Below, one piece after another: positions 8,388-14,928 of a DNA stretch of 64,000 bases. The position numbers were made by a program, and so were the translations under genes. The notes beneath the pieces are model-generated. The model was not told the DNA's origin, ran no database searches, and saw only the letters and a program-made list of their open reading frames with translations. The stretch is from the NCBI GenBank assembly GCA_964369665.1, contig CAYJFS010000002.1, positions 310,001 through 374,000 of the forward strand. Direction: 5' to 3'. Within the stretch, counting starts at the first letter, position 1. Each line of letters opens with the position of its first letter. Source of the stretch: Bilophila sp964369665 (GTDB taxonomy: Bacteria; Desulfobacterota; Desulfovibrionia; Desulfovibrionales; Desulfovibrionaceae).

Positions 8388-9169
8388 ATATTTGGCCCTG
8401 TAAGGTTTTTTGTTGTTTCTTTACCTCGTGTAAGAAAACGAACAACTTCTGGTTGTTGGGTTTGTTCTTTGAGTTTATGGGGATCACCATATGCAAGCAT
8501 TGTATGGGCTTTTGTATCAAGAAAGACACTGTTAGTACCTATAGTAAAAATACTATTGAGATCATGTGTAACAACAACAGCAGTCATTTCAAGGTTTTGT
8601 GTTAGTTCTAGGATAAGTTCATCAAGTAAGCCAGCACTTATAGGATCTAAACCTGCTGATGGTTCATCAAAAAAGACAAGCTTAGGATCCATTGCAAGTG
8701 CCCTTGCTAATCCAGCACGTTTTTTCATACCACCACTTAATTCTGATGGATAATAATTTTCAAAACCAGCTAAGCCTACTAGCATAAGTTTTAGGGAAAC
8801 CTGGTCTTTTATAGCTTTAGAAGAAAGTTTAGTGTACTGTTGAAGTGGTAAAGCAATATTTTCTGCTAAAGTCATAGAAGTCCATAGTGCTCCACTTTGA
8901 AAAAGCATACCTATATTATATGTATAGTGAAGTCTTTCATCTTCTGTAAGAGACCAGAAGTCTGTTGCTCCATAAAAAATTTGACCTTCAGCTGGTGGCA
9001 TTAACCCTATCATAACACGTAACAATGAGCTTTTTCCACTTCCACTTGGTCCCATAATGATAAATATATCTTGTTTATTTATGCTAAAGGTGAGATTTTT
9101 TTGTATAATATAGTCACCATAAGCAATAGCTAGATTTTTTACTTCAATAATGGGAGTATTTTTTTGCAT
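8384..9169 (-). CDS. mlaF: Lipid ABC transporter ATPase (MlaF-like)
   Basis: A cytoplasmic ABC ATPase of 261 residues counted from the ATG at 9169. Walker A GPSGSGKS is at 40-47, the Q-loop MLFQSGAL at about 88-95 (the MlaF/Ttg2A pattern), signature LSGGMKKR at 144-151, and Walker B LVFFDEP at 164-170 followed by SAGLDPI, also typical of MlaF. The frame extends 12 bases further to a TTG inside the permease gene. I prefer the ATG, which lies one base after the permease stop. It powers lipid movement with the permease and MCE protein of the same operon. Confidence 0.87.
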   Translation of the reverse strand: MQKNTPIIEVKNLAIAYGDYIIQKNLTFSINKQDIFIIMGPSGSGKSSLLRVMIGLMPPAEGQIFYGATDFWSLTEDERLHYTYNIGMLFQSGALWTSMTLAENIALPLQQYTKLSSKAIKDQVSLKLMLVGLAGFENYYPSELSGGMKKRAGLARALAMDPKLVFFDEPSAGLDPISAGLLDELILELTQNLEMTAVVVTHDLNSIFTIGTNSVFLDTKAHTMLAYGDPHKLKEQTQQPEVVRFLTRGKETTKNLTGPNI

Positions 9170-9170
9170 A

Positions 9171-10334
9171 CTATATACCAAGTATATTAAATAAAATAGT
9201 TAAAAGTGCAGTGGCAATAACAATACCTACTATAGAGTATACAACAGCTGAAGTTGTTGCTAGGCCAACAGCAGCAGCACTCCTTTCACAACGTAAACCT
9301 TGATAACATCCTGTAATAGCAACAATAACACCAAAAACAATACCATGAATAATACCAACCCATAAATTATTTAAAACAAAACCTTTTTGTGTAAAAGTAA
9401 TATACTCTAAAGGTTCAATGCCAAGTGCAGCAACTCCAACAAGAAATCCTCCTAGCATACCCATAAAGTCAGCATAAACAACAAGGAGTGGTGTCATACA
9501 TGTAAGAGCAATAAGGCGTGGCATAACAAGAAAATCAGAGGGTATAATACCAAGTGTTGTAAGGGCATCAATTTCTTCATTAACTTCCATTGTCCCAATT
9601 ACAGCAGCATAGGCTGCTCCAGTTCTTCCAGCTAGAATAATACCAGTCATGATAGCACCCATAATTCTTGTCATGCCAACAGCAACTAGACTAGAAACAT
9701 ATATTTCCGCTCCAAACATACGGAGTTGAACTACACCTACAAAAGCAAGAATAAGACCAACAAGCATACTAATAAGAGAGACAATAGGTAATGCTTCAAT
9801 GCCACATTCTTGAATACACACCCAAACATTTGATATAGTGCATGATGATTTACCTATAAATAACCGTTGTATAGCAAGAGTGATTTCTCCAATAAATGCA
9901 AGGACTTGTTGTATTATTTGTGGGAAATATAGTGTTAATTTACCAACATATTCAGAAAATGATTCCTGAGTATTATTTTTTAAGGCATCTGTATTTGGTG
10001 GTGTTGCAAGTGCAAGTCGTGTTAAATTTTTTATACCTGTATCAACATTTTTATCTTGAATGATAAGTTTATTATTTTTTGCTATGGTCATAAATTTTGT
10101 CATAATGACAAGGATACTACTGTCCCATATGCCAAGATTATATGTATTAAATGCTATTGTTGTAAGAGGTTGTTTAAGTAATGTGTGTATAATAGCATCA
10201 ATAGATGGCTGTGGTTGATTGATTGTCCAGTTGCCAGAAATAGTAATGTATAGTGTATCCCCTTGTTGTTTGGTATCAACTAGGGGTGGAGATAGGTTTA
10301 AAGATTGTGGTTTTTTGATAGTATTTTGTATCAT
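9171..10334 (-). CDS. mlaE: Lipid ABC transporter permease MlaE with N-terminal STAS domain
   Basis: A 387-residue inner-membrane protein. Residues 20-115 look like a STAS domain (DTLYITISGNWTINQPQP, then NTYNLGIWDSSILVIMTKF), and residues 135-387 are an MlaE permease with five or so membrane segments. Family motifs include GRTGAAYAAVIGTMEVNEEIDALTT-type text at about 238-262 and the PRLIALTCMTPLL segment. In Escherichia coli the STAS protein MlaB is a separate subunit that controls the ATPase; here an equivalent is fused to the permease, as in many non-enteric bacteria. It is the first gene of the operon, followed by ATPase, MCE protein and lipoprotein. Confidence 0.87.
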   Translation of the reverse strand: MIQNTIKKPQSLNLSPPLVDTKQQGDTLYITISGNWTINQPQPSIDAIIHTLLKQPLTTIAFNTYNLGIWDSSILVIMTKFMTIAKNNKLIIQDKNVDTGIKNLTRLALATPPNTDALKNNTQESFSEYVGKLTLYFPQIIQQVLAFIGEITLAIQRLFIGKSSCTISNVWVCIQECGIEALPIVSLISMLVGLILAFVGVVQLRMFGAEIYVSSLVAVGMTRIMGAIMTGIILAGRTGAAYAAVIGTMEVNEEIDALTTLGIIPSDFLVMPRLIALTCMTPLLVVYADFMGMLGGFLVGVAALGIEPLEYITFTQKGFVLNNLWVGIIHGIVFGVIVAITGCYQGLRCERSAAAVGLATTSAVVYSIVGIVIATALLTILFNILGI

Positions 10335-10458
10335 TAGTTATCTGGTTTACTTTAATTTTTTATAAACTAATGCTTAGTTATCTTGGGACTCTATTAAGTA
10401 TAGCCAGAACATGATGATTTACTTTTGTCAAGATATTTAAAGTAGATCCAACTACTAT

Positions 10459-11019
10459 TTATTCTAATTGTTCTGTAGAGCTTTGGGATACAGAAACCTT
10501 TGCTGGTCTAAGTAGTCGATCATGGAGTTGATAGCCTCTTTGATGCACGACGGTTATGTGTCCTTCGGGAATATCTTCATGGATATCATAAGCAACAGAT
10601 TCATGGACGTCTGGGTTAAAGGGTTCACTAATTTCTCCAATAACAGAAATACCATGTGGTTTAAGGATATCAAGGAAAAGTTTTCTTGTCATAGACACTC
10701 CTGTAAGCATGTCTTTGCATGCATCTTCTTTACTTCCATACTGAATAGCTAAATCAAGACTATCAAGAACAGGTAAAAGCTCAGTAAGGAGTCTTTCAGT
10801 TGTATATTTAATATGTTCATCATGTTCTCGCTGGAGGCGTTTTTTGAAGTTTTCCATCTCAGCAAGAGAACGAAGACGGATTTCTGTTGCTTCTGCGTTA
10901 ATTGGGCATGTAGGACAAATATGTTTTTTGCATTGTTCTTCAAGGTTTTTTTCATCTGTTTGTTCAGTTTGTACTTGTTCTGTAGTGGATTCATTTTGAT
11001 GGGTCTGCTGATCTGTCAT
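10459..11019 (-). CDS. grpE: Nucleotide exchange factor GrpE
   Basis: A 186-residue cochaperone that releases ADP from DnaK. It has a charged, Q/E/T-rich N-terminus, the long coiled coil (about 50-105, AEMENFKKRLQREHDEH), and the C-terminal beta domain with GVSMTRKLFLDILKPHGI, FNPDVHESVAY and VVHQRGYQLHDRLLRPAKVSVS, all strongly GrpE. An unusual feature is a Cys cluster at the start of the coiled coil (CKKHICPTCP, three Cys). dnaK and hrcA are not adjacent, and no CIRCE element was seen upstream. It stands alone, divergent from the small gene at 11302. Confidence 0.95.
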   Translation of the reverse strand: MTDQQTHQNESTTEQVQTEQTDEKNLEEQCKKHICPTCPINAEATEIRLRSLAEMENFKKRLQREHDEHIKYTTERLLTELLPVLDSLDLAIQYGSKEDACKDMLTGVSMTRKLFLDILKPHGISVIGEISEPFNPDVHESVAYDIHEDIPEGHITVVHQRGYQLHDRLLRPAKVSVSQSSTEQLE

Positions 11020-11249
11020 AAATATTCCTTTTACAGTGATTTTTATTAGATTTGATATGGTATATCTAGAGTATACATAGTCAAGCTTTTGTTTGTTTTT
11101 TTATAAAAAATTACATTAACTCCCCTAAATTTATTATTAATAGAGTTTGTAATAGTAGTATTTTGAAAGTATTATGGTATAATACCTAATACTTTTTTTA
11201 TTTTGGACGATTATAGTGCTTATATAGAACAAAAATCAAGATAACTTTC

Positions 11250-11278
11250 TTGGTTTGCTGTATATTTTAGCCTATTAT
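11250..11278 (+). promoter_or_regulatory. Candidate sigma70 promoter of the 60-residue gene
   Basis: TTGGTT, a 17-base spacer and TATTAT. The predicted transcript starts near 11285, just ahead of the ACGAGG ribosome site and ATG at 11302. Good spacing and position, though AT-rich DNA gives chance -10 boxes. Confidence 0.5.
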
Positions 11279-11301
11279 ATAGATTCATATACGAGGTAAT
11301 C

Positions 11302-11484
11302 ATGGAAAGTATTGGTTTTGCATCTCATGGAGTTACTAGTGCATTAGAAGCACAAGCAACAGCAATTAATCAAATTATGTCTGGTCCTTTAGTCAATCAG
11401 GGCACACTAAAAAATAGTGAGCAGGTGCGTTCAAATGCTATGTCTGAACAAGGAAAAGGCCAAAATATTAATGTAGTAGGTTAA
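11302..11484 (+). CDS. Small hypothetical protein, 60 residues
   Basis: Not recognised. A short polar protein (MESIGFASHGVTSALEAQATA...) with an amphipathic helix over residues 10-26 and an N/Q/S-rich tail; no signal peptide, Cys or membrane segment. It is likely a real gene, because it has its own promoter-like sequence, a GAGG ribosome site 6 bases before ATG and a strong terminator 43 bases after the stop. The helix-plus-disordered-tail layout is also seen in small motility-associated proteins, but I cannot support that assignment. Confidence 0.6.
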   Translation: MESIGFASHGVTSALEAQATAINQIMSGPLVNQGTLKNSEQVRSNAMSEQGKGQNINVVG

Positions 11485-11526
11485 TATTGTAATTTATTGT
11501 TTTTTTGTATTTTTTTGTAAAACACT

Positions 11527-11564
11527 ACCAGCATAGGTATGAATCTATGCTGGTTTTAGTTTTT
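11527..11564 (+). terminator. Intrinsic terminator of the 60-residue gene
   Basis: Perfect 10-bp stem ACCAGCATAG/CTATGCTGGT with an 8-base loop, followed by TTTAGTTTTT. A classic rho-independent terminator. Confidence 0.85.
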
Positions 11565-11646
11565 AGAAGGGTTTTTTAGTAAAAATTTTCAGGTGTAACT
11601 TATTGGTATAATAGCTATTTTTTAATAAAAAGTTTATAGTATTATT

Positions 11647-11694
11647 GAGTAGGGTGTATTGGTATGTTTATCAATACTCTCTACTCATTTTTTT
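11647..11694 (+). terminator. Second terminator-like hairpin
   Basis: Arms GAGTAGGGTGTATTG and CAATACTCTCTACTC pair with small internal mismatches around a 10-base loop and are followed by ATTTTTTT. No protein gene ends between this and the previous terminator, so it may close a short RNA. Confidence 0.6.
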
Positions 11695-11837
11695 GATAAT
11701 ATGAGCAAAAGTATATAGTGTAGGTAGAAGTAAACAACTGTTGTCTGTTGTTATTTACTAAAAAAATTGTTTTACTAGCTTAATTGTGAGTTTAGTAAAA
11801 AATTAGGTAGTATATTGAGGAAGGTAAGGAGGCAATT

Positions 11838-12566
11838 ATGAAAATACTAAATTTAATAGCTTTGTTTAGTTGTACAGTATTGTTATTGGCATGTGGCTCA
11901 CTAAGAAGGGGCTTTGATGGAACAAGTCTTGTATCCAGTGCTAAACCTGCATTGTCAGTGGAAGTAGACATGCCAATATTAAGCTTTGGGCAAATTTCTC
12001 CATACCTTTATACAGCATATGGTTACCAGTTTCCAGAAACATATATTGCTGTTTATGGCATAGATGCAAAGACACCTATGGCTATTTCTATATTAAGTAT
12101 AGCACCAAATAATTGGGAATGGGATCCTTTATCATTTAGTACAGCAGATAGTCCTGTAACTTCACAGGTTTTTTTTGATGGTGTAACCTTTGATGGCTCT
12201 GTACAGATAGTACATGGATCAAAAGATCCTTTTACAGTATTAGTTGCATCTGAAAATGAACTTGACTCAATATATTGGATTGCACAGAGATATGCATATA
12301 GAGGATTTTTTAATCAAGCTAAAGTTATTTTAGAGTACAGAGAGCCTTTACCAAAAGTGTTCAAGAATAGTGTTTCTTTACCTTTAGATAGCCCAGAAGT
12401 ACAAACATTTCGTTCACGTGCACAAAAAGCTTTTAATGTTTTTTTTGGATATAATGAAACAAGTAAACCAGTAGCACCATACTTGCGGGGTATAAATTCA
12501 AAATTATTAGGAAAATACCTTGGAAGTATGAGTGTCATCGAGCCTATGCTTTTTAACAACAAGTAA
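11838..12566 (+). CDS. Hypothetical lipoprotein, 242 residues
   Basis: No family recognised. It has an N-terminal signal segment ending in LLLAC (lipid-attachment Cys at 19). The mature region is rich in beta-prone hydrophobic/aromatic residues (ISPYLYTAYGYQFPETYIAVYG), with no Cys afterwards and no repeats. Anchoring in the inner or outer membrane, facing the periplasm, is inferred from the lipobox. GGAGG precedes the ATG by 5 bases, which fixes the start. It stands alone between a terminator and a convergent gene. Confidence 0.7.
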   Translation: MKILNLIALFSCTVLLLACGSLRRGFDGTSLVSSAKPALSVEVDMPILSFGQISPYLYTAYGYQFPETYIAVYGIDAKTPMAISILSIAPNNWEWDPLSFSTADSPVTSQVFFDGVTFDGSVQIVHGSKDPFTVLVASENELDSIYWIAQRYAYRGFFNQAKVILEYREPLPKVFKNSVSLPLDSPEVQTFRSRAQKAFNVFFGYNETSKPVAPYLRGINSKLLGKYLGSMSVIEPMLFNNK

Positions 12567-12619
12567 AGGTTGTTGTATAAGTATGTTACAATAGTTTGTA
12601 GTTGCTAAACATAGAGATA

Positions 12620-12811
12620 TTATAGGACTTTTTTATTCCAGTCATCTTCAGGTATAGCTTTTTCTATGAGTAAAATAGGGATATCGTCATAAATAGGGTA
12701 GACACATTTGCAGTTAGGGCATAGAAGTCCCTGCTCTTTATTTACTAAAGTTATTGGTCCATGACATTGTGGGCATGCTAAAATATTGAGTAATTCATAG
12801 TTTAAGGCCAA
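12620..12811 (-). CDS. Trm112/UPF0434-family zinc-ribbon-like protein
   Basis: 63 residues beginning with TTG, supported by GGAG 6 bases upstream. The family pattern is clear: LLNILACPQCHGPI, LLCPNCKCVYPIYDDIPILL. The two CPxC pairs (residues 13/16 and 31/34) can bind one zinc. Trm112-like proteins activate methyltransferases in eukaryotes and archaea; the bacterial YcaR-type relatives are poorly defined. The gene is monocistronic, convergent with the lipoprotein gene and divergent from the PHP gene. Confidence 0.85.
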   Translation of the reverse strand: MALNYELLNILACPQCHGPITLVNKEQGLLCPNCKCVYPIYDDIPILLIEKAIPEDDWNKKVL

Positions 12812-12969
12812 GGGTAACTCCTAGATATTTTTAATAGAACTAAATTATTTATTTAAGCAAAAAGTAAGCTGTATACATTTTACATAAAAAAAGAATCAAG
12901 TTAACATGTAGTATATATACTATTAATTAGGTATCATTATCAAGAGTTAAGAAAAGTAGAGAGATACAA

Positions 12970-13824
12970 ATGCAAGTACAGCTTGTAGATATGCACACAC
13001 ATACATCAATTTCTGATGGTACAGATACACCTGCAGAGCTTGTTAATAAGGCAGCAAAATTAAATCTTGCTGCTATAGCTATTACAGATCACGATACTCT
13101 TGATGGTTTAGATGAAGCCGAAGATTCTGGGAAAAAGTATAATATTGAAATTATTCGTGGCTGTGAGTTAAGTGTTACAAGTTGTTATGGAGAGATACAT
13201 CTTATTGGACTCTGGGTATCCAAAAATGTTGAAAAAATAAACGATGTTTTCAACAGGTTATATAAATATAGAGTGGAACGTAATTTATATTTAGTCGAAA
13301 AATTTAATAAACTTGGTTGTGCATTACAATATGAGGACGTTCTTACTCAATCTTGTGGAAAAATTATTGGCCGTCTTCATTTTGCACAAGCTTTACTTCA
13401 TAAAGGCTATGTGTCTAGTATACATGAAGCTTTTAGAAAATATCTTGGTTGCCATGGGTCAGCCTATATTCCCAAAGAAATGCTTAAGCCAAAAGAAGCT
13501 ATAAGTTTACTTGTTGATGCTGGAGCAATGGTTAGTTTTGCACACCCTATGCTGTTACCTTGTCCAAGAGAATGGCTTGAAAAGAGTATAGCATCTTTTA
13601 AAAATTATGGTTTATCTGCTATAGAGGCATACCATAGTGATCATTCATTACAAGATGAAAGATATTGTGTTGATTTAGCTACTCGTTATGATCTTGGAAT
13701 TACAGGTGGATCAGATTATCATGGTACAGCAAAGCCAAATATTTTTTTGGGTAAAGGGCGTGGTAGGACACGTGTAACTGTAGCATTACTGAATGCCTTA
13801 AAAGAGAGACATAGAGCAAGTTAG
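12970..13824 (+). CDS. PHP-domain phosphoesterase (YciV/TrpH, RNase AM-like)
   Basis: A 284-residue cytosolic metal-dependent phosphoesterase. PHP metal ligands are visible: D7-M-H9-T-H11, D16, D40-H41-D42 (ITDHDT), E66 (GCELS), the later FAHPM His, and the C-terminal GGSDYHG with Asp and His. The length and the GSDYHGTAKPN ending match the YciV/TrpH branch, whose E. coli member trims 5' ends of RNAs and hydrolyses 3',5'-nucleoside bisphosphates. The RNA role is known for the family and only inferred here. Convergent with the GDPD gene 11 bases downstream. Confidence 0.85.
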   Translation: MQVQLVDMHTHTSISDGTDTPAELVNKAAKLNLAAIAITDHDTLDGLDEAEDSGKKYNIEIIRGCELSVTSCYGEIHLIGLWVSKNVEKINDVFNRLYKYRVERNLYLVEKFNKLGCALQYEDVLTQSCGKIIGRLHFAQALLHKGYVSSIHEAFRKYLGCHGSAYIPKEMLKPKEAISLLVDAGAMVSFAHPMLLPCPREWLEKSIASFKNYGLSAIEAYHSDHSLQDERYCVDLATRYDLGITGGSDYHGTAKPNIFLGKGRGRTRVTVALLNALKERHRAS

Positions 13825-13835
13825 GTTTATAATCA

Positions 13836-14690
13836 TTATTGCACAATGTCGGATGTTTCTATGGAAGATTGTCTGAATTTTTCAGGAAAATCAGTAATAA
13901 TTCCTGTAACGCCATATTTAAGTGCTTGTTGATAGTCTGAAAATTCATTTACAGTCCAAGCATTTATAGTAATACCTTCTTCAAGAAGTGGTGTAATTGT
14001 ATCTTGGCTAAGATTTTTAATATTTGGATGATAAAATTTGGCGTTAAATTTTTTATAAAGTTCAAGAGGATTATTAGGGGCATTGTCAGTAATGACAGCA
14101 GTAGCAAGTTCTGGCAATTTATTATATACTTCAGTAAGGTATGTGTGCTGAAATGATGAGAGCAGAACTTGTTCAACCATATCAAGTTGCTGAATACAAT
14201 CAATCACTGTTGATACAATATATTCATGGCCACAAAGATCAGAGTGATCTTTAATCTCAACATTTATAAGCCAATTTTTACCTTTTGTAAAAAGAAGTGC
14301 TTCTTCCAATGTAGGTATTGTTATATTCTTTGAGTAGAGCTCTAACGTGGGTGTATCAATTTTATTTTGAGCTATTTGTTGAAAAGGATCTTTTTGTATA
14401 AACCATAAGCCTGCATTAAGAGATTTCAACTCAGAAAGTGTAAAATCACATACTTGGAATGAGTTACGATGAGAGAATTCTGGATGTTGTAAAATATTTG
14501 TTGTGCGCTCAAGCGTATTGTCATGTATAACAACAGGATATCCATCTTTTGAAAGACTAACATCCATTTCCCACATATCAGCCTGAAATCGATAGGCTAG
14601 TAGTGCAGCAGCAATAGTATTTTCTGGAACATAAGCACATGCCCCACGATGAGCTATAATGTATAGGTGTTTATTTTGTAAAGAGAGCAT
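13836..14690 (-). CDS. Glycerophosphodiester phosphodiesterase
   Basis: A 284-residue GDPD-family enzyme that splits glycerophosphodiesters to glycerol 3-phosphate and an alcohol. The motifs are complete: IAHRGACAYVPENT at about 12-25 (catalytic His and Glu), the metal-binding EMDVSLSKDGYPVVIHD with the second catalytic His, NVEIKD, and the C-terminal INAWTVNE and GVTGIITDFPEKF. There is no signal peptide, so this is the cytosolic UgpQ-like form rather than periplasmic GlpQ. It could recycle phospholipid head groups. Monocistronic. Confidence 0.9.
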   Translation of the reverse strand: MLSLQNKHLYIIAHRGACAYVPENTIAAALLAYRFQADMWEMDVSLSKDGYPVVIHDNTLERTTNILQHPEFSHRNSFQVCDFTLSELKSLNAGLWFIQKDPFQQIAQNKIDTPTLELYSKNITIPTLEEALLFTKGKNWLINVEIKDHSDLCGHEYIVSTVIDCIQQLDMVEQVLLSSFQHTYLTEVYNKLPELATAVITDNAPNNPLELYKKFNAKFYHPNIKNLSQDTITPLLEEGITINAWTVNEFSDYQQALKYGVTGIITDFPEKFRQSSIETSDIVQ

Positions 14691-14928
14691 AAAGTGTGTC
14701 CTTAGTAGTATGACTATTGTAAGTATTTTTATATTGTAATTATAAATAACTTAAAGAAGCTATACACGTATATCATTTTTTTTTATCTTCAGCCAAGGAT
14801 GGGTTGTAAATTTATATTTACAGCAAAAGCATCTTGACATCTAGTGGATGATAGAGCACTGCTTTGATGTGATTTTGTTTGTGATCATTTTTTAATAAGC
14901 ATAATATTTGTTTCTGAGGTTTAAATTC

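Larger units (their letters stand above)
11485..11837. other. Intergenic region with two terminators and a possible short transcript
   Basis: 353 bases without a protein gene. It holds the terminator of the 60-residue gene (11527-11564), then a TATAAT at 11607-11612, then a second terminator-like hairpin (11647-11694). This leaves room for a short independent RNA of about 75 bases starting near 11619. A weak promoter for the lipoprotein gene (TTGTGA, 18 bases, TAGTAT at 11784-11813) lies at the end. Confidence 0.4.

Noticed and set aside
10522..10994. Frames of 76-81 codons on both strands within grpE
   Set aside because: Antisense or out-of-frame shadows of grpE with no ribosome site.
11020..11301. 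Heat-shock element (sigma32 or CIRCE) for grpE
   Set aside because: A CTTGAC and a CCATAT occur with the wrong spacing, and no CIRCE inverted repeat is present.
14701..14928. T-box or other riboswitch upstream of ileS
   Set aside because: No AGGGTGG-type T-box sequence, specifier loop or terminator was found; only a short palindrome.
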